Shown: positions 1-11,299, counted from the first letter of the stretch. The stretch is 64,000 nt of DNA from Chlorocebus sabaeus (GCF_047675955.1 NC_132927.1:63159702-63223701); one strand, 5' to 3'. The notes: a model not told the origin generated them from the sequence alone. Program-made: numbers and translations.

Positions 1-2209
1 TTCCCAGCACCATTTATTAAATAGGGAATCCTTTCCCCATTTCTTGTTTCTCTCAGGTTTGTCAAAGATCAGATGGCTGTAGATGTGTGGTATTATTTCT
101 GAGGACTCTGTTCTGTTCCATTGGTCTAGATCTCTGTTTTGGTACCAGTACCATGCTGTTTTGGTTACTGTAGCCTTGTAGTATAGTTTGAAGTCAGGTA
201 GCGTGATGCCTCCAGCTTTGTTCTTTTGACTTAGGATTGTCTTGGAGATGCGGGCTCTTTTTTGGTTCCATATGAACTTTAAAGCAGTTTTTTCCAATTC
301 TGTGAAGAAGCTCATTGGTAGCTTGATGGGGATGGCATTGAATCTATAAATTACCTTGGGCAGTATGGCCATTTTCACGATATTGATTCTTCCTATCCAT
401 GAGCATGGTATGTTCTTCCATTTGTTTGTGTCCTCTTTGATTTCACTGAGCAGTGGTTTGTAGTTCTCCTTGAAGAGGTCCTTTACATCCCTTGTAAGTT
501 GGATTCCTAGGTATTTTATTCTCTTTGAAGCAATTGTGAATGGAAGTTCATTCCTGATTTGGCTCTCTGTTTGACTGTCACTGGTGTATAAGAATGCTTG
601 TGATTTTTGCACATTAATTTTGTATCCTGAGACTTTGCTGAAGTTGCTTATCAGCTTAAGGAGATTTTGGGCTGAGACAATGGGGTTTTCTAAATATACA
701 ATCATGTCGTCTGCAAACAGGGACAATTTGACTTCTTCTTTTCCTAACTGAATCCCCTTGATTTCTTTCTCTTGCCTGATTGCCCTAGCCAGAACTTCCA
801 ACACAATGTTGAATAGGAGTGGTGAGAGAGGGCATCCCTGTCTTGTGCCAGTTTTCAAAGGGAATTTTTCCAGTTTTTGCCCATTCAGTATGATATTGGC
901 TGTGGGTTTGTCATAAATAGCTCTTATTATTTTGAGGTACGTTCCATCTATACCGAATTTATTGAGCGTTTTTAGCATGAAGGGCTGTTGAATTTTGTCA
1001 AAAGCCTTTTCTGCATCTATTGAGATAATGATGTGGTTCTTGTCTTTGGTTCTGTTTATATGCTGGATTATGTTTATTGATTTGCGAATGTTGAACCAGC
1101 CTTGCATCCCAGGGATGAAGCCCACTTGATCATGGTGGATAAGCTTTTTGATGTGCTGCTGAATCCGGTTTGCCAGTATTTTATTGAGGATTTTTGCATC
1201 GATGTTCATCAGGGATATTGGTCTAAAATTCTCTTTTTTTGTTGTGTCTCTGCCAGGCTTTGGTATCAGGATGATGTTGGCCTCATAAAATGAGTTAGGG
1301 AGGATTCCCTCTTTTTCTATTGATTGGAATAGTTTCAGAAGGAATGGTACCAGCTCCTCCTTGTACCTCTGGTAGAATTCGGCTGTGAATCCATCTGGTC
1401 CTGGACTTTTTTTGGTTGGTAGGCTATTAATTATTGCCTCAATTTCAGAGCCTACTATTGGTCTATTCAGGGATTCAACTTCTTCCTGGTTTAGTCTTGG
1501 AAGAGTGTAAGTGTCCAGGAAATTATCCATTTCTTCTAGATTTTCCAGTTTATTTGCGTAGAGGTGTTTATAGTATTCTCTGATGGTAGTTTGTATTTCT
1601 GTGGGGTCGGTGGTGATATCCCCTTTATCATTTTTAATTGCGTCGATTTGATTCTTCTCTCTTTTCTTCTTTATTAGTCTTGCTAGTGGTCTGTCAATTT
1701 TGTTGATCTTTTCAAAAAACCAACTCCTGGATTCATTGATTTTTTGGAGGGTTTTTTGTGTCTCTATCTCCTTCAGTTCTGCTCTGATCTTAGTTATTTC
1801 TTGCCTTCTGCTAGCTTTCGAATGTGTTTGCTCTTGCTTCTCTAGTTCTTTTAATTGCGATGTTAGAGTGTCAATTTTAGATCTTTCCTGCTTTCTCTTG
1901 TGGGCATTTAGTGCTATAAATTTCCCTCTACACACTGCTTTAAATGTGTCCCAGAGATTCTGGTATGTTGTATCTTTGTTCTCATTGGTTTCAAAGAACA
2001 TCTTTATTTCTGCCTTCATTTCGTTATGTACCCAGTAGTCATTCAGGAGCAGGTTGTTCAGTTTCCATGTAGTTGAGCGGTTTTGATTGAGTTTCTTAGT
2101 CCTGAGTTCTAATTTGATTGCACTGTGGTCTGAGAGACAGTTTGTTATAATTTCTGTTCTTGTACATTTGCTGAGGAGTGCTTTACTTCCAATTACGTGG
2201 TCAATTTTG
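1..2209 (-). mobile_element. Young L1 (L1PA-type), ORF2 reverse-transcriptase part, runs off left edge
   Basis: The complement reads as L1 ORF2 from just after the endonuclease domain through the reverse transcriptase toward the C-terminal region. The RT catalytic motif FADDM is intact on the minus strand at 703-717. In the stretches I translated by eye, covering most of the segment, I met no stop codon, so ORF2 appears open to the window edge. An open frame implies a recent insertion. L1 ORF2p nicks target DNA and copies L1 RNA at the nick (target-primed reverse transcription). The 3' UTR and poly-A tail lie outside the window. At about 2209 the element flips into the plus-strand segment 2210-2840, a 5' inversion. 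It is not a functional L1 because ORF2 is split by the inversion and the upstream region is missing. Confidence 0.95.
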
Positions 2210-2840
2210 GAAGAAACTGCATCAACTAACGAGCAAAATAACCAGTTAATATCATAATGGCAGGATCAAGTTCACACATAACAATCTTAACCTTAAATGT
2301 AAATGGACTAAATGCTCCAATTAAAAGACACAGACTGGCAAACTGGATAAAGAGTCAAGACCCATCAGTCTGCTGTATTCAGGAGACCCATCTCACACGC
2401 AGAGACATACATAGGCTCAAAATAAAGGGATGGAGGAAGATTTACCAAGCAAATGGAGAACACAAAAAAGCGGGGGTTGCAATACTAGTCTCTGATAAAA
2501 CAGACTTTAAACCATCAAAGATCAAAAGAGACAAAGAAGGCCATTACATAATGGTAAAGGGATCAATTCAACAGGAAGAGCTAACTATCCTAAATATATA
2601 TGCACCCAATACAGGAGCACCCAGATTCATAAAGCAAGTCCTTAGAGACTTACAAAGAGACTTAGACTCCCATACAATAATAATGGGAGACTTCAACACT
2701 CCACTGTCAACATTAGACAGATCAACGAGACAGAAAGTTAACAAGGATATCCAGGAATTGAACTCATCTCTGCAGCAAGCAGACCTAATAGACATCTATA
2801 GAACTCTCCACCCCAAATCAACAGAATATACATTCTTCTC
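2210..2840 (+). mobile_element. Inverted 5' segment of the same L1 (inter-ORF spacer and start of ORF2)
   Basis: The sequence from about 2213 matches the L1 spacer between ORF1 and ORF2. ORF2 then starts at the ATG at 2257. The L1 match stops at 2840, only a short distance in L1 coordinates (roughly 20 bases) before the point where the minus-strand segment begins. The two pieces are therefore adjacent parts of one L1 in opposite orientation, with a small loss at the join. This is the known twin-priming product. A few bases of possible microhomology lie at the junction near 2209-2213. Position 2840 should be the L1/target boundary. The matching target duplication would lie left of the window. 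Confidence 0.93.
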
Positions 2841-2895
2841 AAGACCTTATTTTATTCCATTTTATTTTTTATTTTTTATTTATTTTTTTTTTTGA
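2257..2895 (+). pseudogene. L1 ORF2p endonuclease-domain fragment
   Basis: An ATG-initiated frame of 212 codons. About the first 195 residues are the N-terminal apurinic-endonuclease-like domain of L1 ORF2p, which nicks target DNA. Visible conserved residues are N14 (LNVNG), E43 (QETH), Y115 (NIYAP), and D145 and N147 (GDFN). The later catalytic residues of the domain (the SDH region) are missing because the L1 inversion breaks the gene. From 2841 the frame runs into flanking DNA and the poly-T of an adjacent Alu, so the last residues are meaningless. Full ORF2p is about 1,275 residues. This is a fragment of a retrotransposon gene, not a host gene. Confidence 0.9.
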
Positions 2896-3174
2896 GACGG
2901 AGTCTCGCTTTGTCGCCCAGGCTGGAGTGCAGTGGCGCAATCTCGGCTCACTGCAAGCTCCGCCTCCCGGGTTCCCGCCATTCTCCTGTCTCAGCCTCCC
3001 GAGTAGCTGGGACTACAGGCGCCCGCCACCTCGCCCGGCTAGTTTTTTGTATTTTTTAGTAGAGACGGGGTTTCACCGTGTTAGTCAGGATGGTCTCGAT
3101 CTCCTGACCTCATGATCCGCCCGCCTCGGCCTCCCAAAGTGCTGGGATTACAGGCTTGAGCCACCGCGCCCGGC
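2866..3174 (-). mobile_element. Full-length AluY of the Old World monkey (AluYR-like) lineage
   Basis: A complete Alu dimer in reverse orientation with a T-rich tail on the left. It is flanked by a perfect 14-bp duplication TTATTCCATTTTAT at 2852-2865 and 3175-3188. Its 5' end reads CTCAAGCCTG on the minus strand, where human AluY has CTCACGCCTG. I know this variant from the AluYR families of rhesus and baboon. The insertion lies only a few bases beyond the right end of the inverted L1. It shows little decay, in keeping with a recent insertion. The subfamily is assigned from memory. Confidence 0.93.
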
Positions 3175-3219
3175 TTATTCCATTTTATATTCTGCATTAC
3201 TTTCAGGCTAAAGATCTGT

Positions 3220-3221
<2 letters not shown>

Positions 3222-3284
<63 letters not shown>
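3222..3284. repeat. Compound (TA)n(GT)n microsatellite
   Basis: Alternating TA to about 3237 followed directly by about 23 uninterrupted GT units. Compound TA/GT tracts can adopt Z-DNA and are usually length-polymorphic. The long frame on the complement is only the repeat read as His-Thr. Confidence 0.97.
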
Positions 3285-3285
<1 letters not shown>

Positions 3286-3501
3286 TTTTTTTGCTCTCCT
3301 TTCCTTGCTTGAGCTGATAGACTATTAATGATCTTCAGTACCAACATGAGAGCTATCCAAATACCAAGGTAATAGAAACTTGCTGCTTGGCTCCTCCAAA
3401 TAAAGCAAAAACAAACAAACAAACAAAACTTCTTAGCCAGAATGTCACAATCCAATCAATCAAAGCTATTGATAGATTTCAGTTAAAATGTTAATGAAAA
3501 T

Positions 3502-3641
3502 GGCATTGATTCACAAAGAATTTTCCAGAGATATGAAAGATGAGGTTGAACTATAGGCATTAGTGGATATCGGCATTGATTCACAAAGAATTTTCCAGAG
3601 ATATGAAAGATGAGGTTGAACTATAGGCATTAGTGGATATC
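3502..3641. repeat. Perfect 70-bp tandem duplication
   Basis: Bases 3502-3571 and 3572-3641 are identical, each starting GGCATTGATTCAC and ending TAGTGGATATC. The unit is not low-complexity and not part of a repeat I recognise. Zero divergence indicates a very recent duplication or an assembly error. Confidence 0.97.
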
Positions 3642-4378
3642 TATGTAAGCACAATTATCAGCCCTAATTCAATGGGAACCACACAACCATTCAATTTAGC
3701 AAAAACATTTTATCCTTCATCTCAGACTTTTGATGTTCAATTTAACTCATCTACAACTCAGGTCTGTGCGACCCCAGTATATTTTCATGAGCAGAATTTC
3801 ACTGTAGCTATTTTGTATGTGAGAAGCAGTTTGTTTCAGTCTTAGAATATAACCATTTTGTTAAAAAATATATATACATACATATACACATGCACACACA
3901 GGTGCACACATACATAGATAAAGTTAATTTCAATTAAGGCATTAAAAATGCATTTATGAACTTCAATTTTCATTTTATATCTATTAAACATTGCTCATAT
4001 CTGAAGAGAGAAGAAAAAGCGGGTTCTTTGCTTAAATAGAAGTGAGAAATGCTTTGGATCTTGATGAAGCCTAATGCATGTGGAGTATATATGTGAGTGC
4101 ACAAAGCTGTTAATAAGTTCTGCAACAAAAATACTAGCCAAACATGATCCAACCCAGCATTTCACCACATGGTTTGGCTGTGGATAGCTACATTCAAGCA
4201 ATACATATTAATTTTTGTCCTTACAGATAATTGCTTAAGAAACATTAATATTAGCCATAACTTTCTGTAAAGTGTTAAAAACATTTCCTATAAGAAAATG
4301 CTGTTATTATATCATCTCTAAAATGGTTTTACTTAGGTAGTGGAGTTAATTCCTCATTATTGTTATTTATTTATTGTA
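3642..4378. other. AT-rich single-copy stretch with a short TA/CA tract
   Basis: No gene or recognised interspersed repeat is seen. A degenerate TA/CA dinucleotide tract lies at about 3866-3918. The short open frames here lack coding features. Confidence 0.5.
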
Positions 4379-4459
4379 TTAGGTTGGTGCAAAAGTAATT
4401 GCGATTTTTGCCATGACTTTTAAATGGCAAAAACCGAAATTACTTTTGTACCAACCTGA
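4379..4459. mobile_element. MADE1 (mariner-derived MITE), near-perfect inverted repeat
   Basis: An element of about 80 bp starting TTAGGTTGGTGCAAAAG and ending CTTTTGTACCAACCTGA. The two halves are almost exact reverse complements around a short loop (GACTTTTA) near 4414-4421. This is the MADE1 consensus architecture: a non-autonomous relative of Hsmar1 mariner with terminal inverted repeats. In primates, transcripts of MADE1 copies fold into hairpins that give the miR-548 family. Whether this copy is transcribed cannot be seen. Confidence 0.93.
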
Positions 4460-4561
4460 TAGTTCTTCTTTAAATAACACACTATATCCTGTGGGTGCTA
4501 TAAAGAAAAAATAGAAAGTAAAGTTATGGCCAAAAAGAAAAAAATGACCTAGAGTGCACAT

Positions 4562-4665
4562 ACAGATAGACAGATATCTCTATCTGTCTGTCTATCTATT
4601 TATCTATCTCTCTCTCTCTACCTACCTATCTATCTATCTACCTATCTACTTATATCTATAAAGAG
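4562..4665. repeat. (TCTA)n/(TCTG)n/(CT)n compound microsatellite
   Basis: Imperfect tetranucleotide repeats of TCTA, TCTG and TACC with an internal CT run. A GA-rich patch follows directly. Confidence 0.9.
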
Positions 4666-5659
4666 AGAGAGAAAGAAAGAAGGGATATATATTCATAAAC
4701 ATATTTTCCTTATGAAAGATTTTATTATATATAGTACATAGTATATATTATATCCAATAAACTCTCTTTTTACACACACACACACGCACACACATACTGC
4801 TCATGTAGATTATATGTGTAAATAGAAAAGATGCATAAACATATTCATAAAAGTTTACTTTTTAGAATATCAGGAGTCATAAGAACAGGACTTGTAAATT
4901 TCATTGAAAGTTTTGCATATATTTCATTATTCTAGAAAGGGGGGATTAATTGTAATTCAGTACCCATCACTGATGAAATGATTATGGAACTTTAAAAACC
5001 CATTTATAACTACATGTTTAGACTTGTCTACAAATCTTAATCTAGCATTTTCTCTTAATATAGCATGAGGAAAAACTACATTACACCTATCAACCCTGTT
5101 TGCATATCCATCAACCAACATAATACTGCAAGTAGCTTAGTTGTTTATTTCCACTGCTTCACTCTCCAAAATGTGGGGTTATACCTCAGGTATGGTTCTA
5201 AAAACAACTTCATGAGTTGAGTGTCTAAGTCATTAGACTTAGAGTGAGAAGGTATGAAGCCTAGTCTTAGGTGTGCCATGCATGAGCAGTGTACTCTGGT
5301 CAGATCAGTTTCCAGGTGATACAACGTGGCAGTTTAAATGAGGACAGTAATGTTGCTACAGAGGACTTTTGCATGGTTTAGTAGAATTTTCATTGACAAA
5401 TACTAAAGGCAGGAGACACAGACTTCAATAACACGGAGTGTGGAGGGAAAGTATATACTTGTTAGGGTATTTTGTAAAATGGATTTCCTGCCCTAATTCA
5501 CCTAAGTTATTATACAAATCTATGCTTGACCAGAGTATTTCCTCAATGTTGACATTACGTGGAAACAGATAGATTTAGTTCCCAGGAGTAGATGATGACC
5601 TTTACAGTATCTTACAAGGACCACTCAAATCCTGGTTTGGAACATGGAATGACCATGTG
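4666..5659. other. AT-rich single-copy stretch, no gene seen
   Basis: Mostly AT-rich unique-looking sequence. A short CA run lies at about 4772-4797. I recognise no repeat family and no coding signal. Confidence 0.5.
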
Positions 5660-5665
5660 CCTGCA

Positions 5666-5747
5666 ATTTCCTTTCTTTCCCTCCCTCCCTCCCTCCTTTC
5701 CTCTCTCTCTCTCTTCCTTTCTTTCTTGCCTGCTTGCTTGCTTTCTC

Positions 5748-5827
<80 letters not shown>

Positions 5828-5829
5828 GC
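5666..5829. repeat. Polypyrimidine tract, (CCCT)n then (CTTT)n
   Basis: Begins with CCCT units, passes through CT and TGCT units, and ends in about 22 near-perfect CTTT units (about 5740-5827). It is pure pyrimidine on the + strand except for a few G bases. Long mirror-symmetric tracts of this kind can form triplex DNA. The overlapping frames on both strands are translations of the repeat. Confidence 0.96.
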
Positions 5830-6075
5830 CTTTTCAAACAGCTACACATTTTAAGAGACATTTGTGCTGAATGTGATACCCCCTGGGCCAGGTATTTTTA
5901 TTCTGGTTGAACCACTCAAGGCCATGGCTTCTTTCGCTTAAACATTGATTTTTAGTCTGTGTTTTCGGCACATAACTGGTGATAGACTGGCAGTGCTTAG
6001 CCAGGTGGAGCTTTGTGGAGAAGCTCACTGGAAATAGGTAGTTTTCAGAAGAGAAAGCTCATCACTTGGTCCTGC

Positions 6076-6372
6076 TTTTGTTTTGTTTTTTTTTTCTTTT
6101 TTAACCTTTATTTTACATTGGTTTGTTACCTGTATATATTGTGTGATATGGAGGTTTGAGGTGCAAATGATCCCATCACCCCGATACTGAACCTAGTACC
6201 TGACAGCTAGTTTTTCAGTCCATCACCCTCCCATCTTTCCCCTTCTAGTTGTCCCTGGGGTCTGTTGCTGCCACCTTTATGTCCATGAGTACTTGATGTG
6301 TACCCCCCACTCATAAGTGGGAACATGTGTTTTTTTGTTTTTCTGTTCCTGCATCTTTTCACTTAGGATATA
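6076..6372 (-). mobile_element. L1 3' end fragment, mid-age primate L1 (L1PB/L1MA-like)
   Basis: The complement matches the end of an L1 3' UTR, including the stretch that reads on the + strand as CTCATAAGTGGGAACATGTG, and ends in an A-rich tail seen here as T-rich sequence at 6076-6103. It is heavily 5'-truncated. I found no clear target duplication. The subfamily is uncertain. Confidence 0.8.
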
Positions 6373-7187
6373 ATTTCTTGGAATTGTTTTATTTTGTTTC
6401 ATTCCTTGGGCTAAAATATTTGGCTTAATTTATCTTACCTGACTTATTACTGATTTGAAATAAATGAGTCACTTTAGTCAAGCACTCAGCAGAGCCCTAG
6501 CAAAGTGAAAATGACCACCACGAAGGACAAACAAGGGAAAAAGGAAATGCATCATGGGCAGATTGGTAAGGTTATGTTATGAACAAAGGGAAGACAGAAT
6601 TATTAAACATCTCCCTACAAGGAGGGAGAGTGAAAGCAGGTCATTCGGAAGCTGAAATAGTTATTTTTTAAATATCAAAACATTCTTAATTTCTTAATTT
6701 CTTTATTTATGAGAAGGAGATAGAATTCTTATAGCTTTTAAAATGGCTTGGTGATTTGATTTTCAAAAGAAAGCTATACTTCACACCGCTAGTAAAAATC
6801 TGGAACTAACTTATTACCTTTAAAGAGTTACAGATTAAGAGATATAAAAAAATTCAAATTGAATTTAGGTAAACATCAAGACATCAATGTCATAACCTGA
6901 TTGAAGTGCCCTGAGTAAGGCAAACTATTAAAGGCAAAGTGGATGTTATTTAGTGCAGTGATGCTATTGTTCAAGGGTACAAGTTGTCAGGAAGGTTAGT
7001 GGGTGTTGAGGGTTTGTCTAGGCAGGCTGCCACAGGGGACCAGTGTAACCTGGTGATAGAATGAAAGAGTATGGTGCTACTGACTATGTGATTTTTTTCA
7101 GCTGTGCCCCTGGTCATCAGTGATAGCCCAGAATTTTCATAATACTTTGCATTAGGCTATATTGCTCCCAGCATATATATTTTATTA
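6373..7187. other. Single-copy stretch, no gene seen
   Basis: About 0.8 kb of AT-rich sequence in which I recognise neither repeats nor a coding frame. Confidence 0.45.
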
Positions 7188-7458
7188 TTTTTTCTTTTGT
7201 TCTAGACAGAGTCTCGCTCTTGTTGCCCAGGCTGGAGTGCAATGGTGCAATTTTGGCTCACTGCAACCTCTACCTCCCCGGTTCAAGGGATTCTCCTGCC
7301 TCAGCCTCCCAAGTAACTGGGATTACAGGTGCCCACCACCACACCCAGTTAATTTTTGTATTTTTAGTAGAGACAGGGTTTCACCATGTTGGTCAGGCTG
7401 GTCTCGAACTCCTGACGTCTGGTAATCCACCTGCCTCAGCCTCCCAAAATGCTGGGAT
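7188..7458 (-). mobile_element. AluS, first bases of 5' end missing
   Basis: Reverse-oriented Alu with a T-rich tail on the left and both monomers present. The match stops at GCTGGGAT near 7458, so roughly the first 25 bases of the Alu are absent. It carries several substitutions, consistent with AluS age. Confidence 0.93.
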
Positions 7459-7689
7459 GTGGGTATGAATAAAGAAAGTTAAAAATCACAGCTATCATAA
7501 AAAGAGACCTAAAGAACTAATATCACATACACACAATTGATATTTGATCAATTCATCATCTACCTAGAGAAAAACTGGAAAAAAAACTTATGAAAGAACT
7601 ATTCCTATTCATTAATTTAGTGTTTCCAATGACTTTATAGAATGTAAGTAATAAAATCATGATAATCACCTTTATGTACAAGATAATAT

Positions 7690-9170
7690 AGATATTGTCT
7701 TACAATCTTTTATTTTGCTTAATACTGTAAGTATGAGGACTTAAAGATATCATATATTTTACTTAACACTCTAATAAGGAAATCTTTTCATGTAGGTAAT
7801 TACACTCCATCACATCAGTGATGGTATAATATTTTATGGCATTGAAGTATCCTAATATATTAACATCATATCTCCTAATTTTGGAGGTTGAAATATATTC
7901 TGATATTTTCTATTTAAAAATCTTATATATTTATCCAGACACATTTCTTTAGGCAAGTTTCTAAAAGTGAAAATCCAGTGTCAGAATATTTAATATTTTG
8001 CTTTACTTTCAAAATTTTTATGTATATGTATATAATCAGAAATTGTGGTAACTCATTTTCTCCATAATATTTTTTATCCTGCATAATTATTTTCTTTTCT
8101 TTTTGTTAAGTGGGTTGGAAAACCCTGTTGCCTTGTTTTAATTTACAATTCATTGGTAGTGTTGAATAATGTTTAAGGTATTGTTGTATGTGATTATATG
8201 GGGAATTTGCAAGGGCCTGTGTGTATGTAGCGTGTGTGTGTTTGTGTGTGTGTGCATGCACGCATATACGTGTTTGTGTGTGTGTTTCTTTGTGAGTCAT
8301 TGTGAATGTTAGGAACCCAGAGCACGTTTTTTTTTTTTTCACTGAAGTATACAGTTCCTCTTCAGTGAGACCAGCTGTGTGTGTCAGAGAGCTTCTTTCA
8401 TTATTGATTAGTAAAAGATTTTATACAAAAAGAAAATCCTTTGTTATAAAAAATTACACATATTGTTCTGAGTTACTTATTTGCCATCAACATGGCTTAT
8501 ATTTTTCTGGCATTACATAATTTTTGAATATGTATTCTATCAAATATATCAATATTTACCTTTCTTTCTTCTGCTGTGGCTTTATAATTTACCATCCCGT
8601 AAATTTCTGCTCTGTTTGGGATATCTATTCCTCGTTTCCAGTACTCTATTAATGTAAGTTTTATGTGTTTTCTGCTGTATCAGTGGGATTTGGTAAGGGA
8701 AGGAAGGTAAAATCACTTGCTTAGGATGGTGTCTTGGATGGCCAGTACTAACACTATTTATTGCTCCTGTTTCTTACGGTATGATGAATGACGTTACTGT
8801 TTTGTCATTATTAAATTATTACTATATTCCTGGAATATACTCAAATTCATCATGGTATTATTTTAACATGATGCTAGATTTGGTTTGCTAATTTGTTTTG
8901 GGATTTTTGCATCTATATTTATGTAAGATTGGTACACAGCAACATAGATACACACTAAAGCTGTGTTTGGAAGTGTTTGCACAAATGTTCTGTTTCTTCA
9001 GAGGAAATGATTGTAGTGTTGTCCAGATGTAGCTCCTCTTTATGGTGTTCTTAAAAATGTATATATGTGTGTAAATAATGACTATCAGTCTAATGGGGTT
9101 TTCTAAATTAGTATTTGTATAAATGATTTTTCTGAGAATTGAACTTTTATTAATATTTATGCTCGTGTTA
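7690..9170 (-). mobile_element. Probable ancient L1 (L1M-type) 3' portion, decayed
   Basis: Several stretches read like diverged antisense L1 ORF2 and 3' UTR. One is the GTTTTAATTTACAATTCATT segment near 8134-8153. Another is TTTGGTTTGCTAATTTGTTT near 8879-8898, followed by a match to the L1 'gggatttttgcatctat' region. A TG-rich tract interrupts it at 8218-8288. All frames are broken. Borders are approximate and the call rests on scattered similarity. Confidence 0.45.
8218..8288. repeat. Imperfect (TG)n microsatellite
   Basis: TG units interrupted by TT, CA and ACG. The His/Thr-rich frame on the complement is a translation of the repeat. Confidence 0.9.
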
Positions 9171-9319
9171 AGTACAGATGCTTTTCTTATTCGTCAATTG
9201 TTTAATTAATTTACATAATAGTTTGAATTGTTATTAACACTTAACTGTGTTTTTAAAATTATTTCCAAATATGTACATTGTTATTATCAATTTAATATTA
9301 TTCAATGATCACATTTTTC

Positions 9320-9535
9320 ACAGATATTGTGTGCTGGAGTGTTTATGTACTTAACTCATTTAATTCTCATTACAAACATATCATTTAACTTCTATTATTA
9401 CCATTTTAAAGATAACAAAAATGAGGCACAGGGAGATGAAGTAACTCGCCTAAACTCACACAATTAGAAAGTAGAGGAGCTAGAAGCTGACTAAGCTGTT
9501 ACACTATGTTAAAACTAATCACTACACTATCTTAA
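9320..9535 (-). mobile_element. MIR (ancient tRNA-derived SINE)
   Basis: The order of motifs matches the complement of MIR. It has ACTCATTTAATTCTCATTAC, then an ATTACCATTTTAAAGAT block, then ATGAGGCACAGGGAGATGAA, and then a 'cacacaattagaaagtagag' segment. The divergence is that expected of MIR. No function is implied. Confidence 0.75.
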
Positions 9536-9589
9536 AAGGAAGCACACTTTTAAGAAGGGCAATTAAAAATTGCTATAAAAGCTTGTATA

Positions 9590-9955
9590 GATAGTCCCTG
9601 AGTTTCAATGCTTCCACATAACAACTTTTTGATCTTACAATGGTGCAAAAGTAATATATGTTCAGTAGAAACTGCACTTTAAGTACCCATACAACCATCC
9701 TGTTTTTCACTTTCAGCAACATATTCAATAAATTATATGAGATCATCAACACTTTATTATAAAATAGGTTTTGTGTTAGGTGATTTTGCCCAACTGTAGG
9801 CTAATAAAGTGTTCTGAGCACATTGAAGGTAGGTTGCGCTAATCTATGACGTTCAGTAGGTTTGGTGGATTAAGCTTATTGTTTGCTTACACTATTTTCA
9901 ATTTATGATGTGTTTATTGGAACATAACCCAATCATAAGTCAAGAAACATCTGTG
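9590..9955. mobile_element. DNA-transposon fossil with terminal inverted repeats (Tigger/MER-like)
   Basis: The left end (AGTCCCTGAGTTTCAATG) and the complement of the right end (ACAGATGTTTCTTGACTTAT) resemble the two termini of a known primate MER element with inverted ends. The interior matches the remembered consensus around 'gtgcaaaagtaatatatgttcagtagaaac'. No transposase frame remains. The exact family is not assigned. Confidence 0.6.
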
Positions 9956-9957
9956 TG

Positions 9958-10056
9958 TATTTGCATACATATATATATAAATGTGTGTATATATACATAT
10001 TTGTATATATAGGCACATATGTATGTGTATAAATATACATGTCTATATCTGTATGT
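9958..10056. repeat. TA/TG-rich low-complexity tract
   Basis: Alternating TATATA, TGTG and CATA units between two DNA-transposon fossils. Confidence 0.85.
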
Positions 10057-10060
10057 ATCA

Positions 10061-10380
10061 CAGTCCTCTCTTGGTATCCATGTGGGACTGATTCCGAGTC
10101 AGCCAGATTCAAAAATCCATGGATGCTTAAGTCCCTTATGTAAAAAATAATGTTTACATATACCTTACATGCAATCTCTCACATTTTTTAAATTATCTCT
10201 GGATTACTTGTAATATCTAAATGTAAATGCTATATAAATAGTTGCTATACAGTATTTTTAAATTTGTGTTATTTTTACTGTTACATTATTATTTTTATTG
10301 TTTTGTTTTTCAACTATTTTCAGCCCATGGTTGGTTGAATCCAAAGTTGTGGAACCAGCAAATACTAACGACTGACTCTG
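10061..10380. mobile_element. Second DNA-transposon fossil (Tigger/pogo-like MER)
   Basis: Starts CAGTCCTCTCTTGGTATCCA and ends with a region whose complement begins CAGAGTCAGTCGTTAG. The interior carries 'aatgtaaatgctatataaatagttg' and GTTGGTTGAATCC blocks that match a common primate non-autonomous pogo-type element. It appears near full length (about 320 bp) with no coding capacity. The family name is uncertain. Confidence 0.7.
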
Positions 10381-11299
10381 GACTTTTTCTTCTTTAAAAT
10401 TTCCAGAAATAGTTTTGTTTTCCTAAATTTCTGAAAACAGCCCTATTTATTCAATTGAACAGTCATAATCTATTCTCAAGTAGTGGGATTTCCAGAGAGA
10501 TAAAAAATTTAAACTTAAAGAAAATGAAGAAAGAAAGAAAATAGGAAAAAATGCTTCAGTTAAATAGAGAAAACTACTTTAATTGATAACACCCTAGGCA
10601 ACAGCAGTTAGGAACCCAGTGACCTTAAGTGCCACAGAACCATTAAAAGTAATGAGCTGTGAGCTCAAGCCAATGACTGATTAAAAGCCAATGTCTGCTG
10701 GGGGCTCACGCTGTAACATCCAACATTAATGTATTACTACCAGTAGATCAGACATGACGGATCCTAAATCTCATTTGCATAATGGATGAAGCTTGGGAAA
10801 CAGTTCCAGATGGTGGGTGAGCACCTTGAGCCAAAAGGAGAATTTTCTTTTAAGCCTTAGCATATATAGGTCTAGCATATTGAGGTATATGTAATGAAAA
10901 AAATAGAACAAATTTAAGAGACTGTGGACTTTTGAATTATGTGTTTTTCTTAAATTTGAAATAAAATTAGGCAAAACTTTTCCGGCAGAATCCAAATATG
11001 CTACACAAGGATCTTGTTTGGACTGATGAACTGCATCTCAAACCATCTTCAATTCTAAGAAAATGGGTAATAAACTGGTTTTGTAAACTTTGCCTAAACT
11101 TATTCAAATCTCAATGAAGATGTATAAATGACTTACTCGCTTGTATTTGGCACAATTTTTCATTTCCGACAATATTTGAATGAAAATCATATAGTGTATT
11201 GAATCCACAATACACAGTCTAGCTTGTGAGGAAAAAAATTAATCATTTTATGAGAGTAAATGTGGGTCACATTTTCATTAATCCATAACCTTTTATATA
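10381..11299. other. Single-copy stretch, no gene seen
   Basis: About 0.9 kb of AT-rich sequence without a recognised repeat. The 74-codon frame on the complement at 10771-10995 has no recognisable domain and its composition follows the local AT content. Confidence 0.45.

Noticed and set aside
1700..2038. 112-codon plus-strand frame
   Set aside because: Antisense shadow of the L1 ORF2 sequence.
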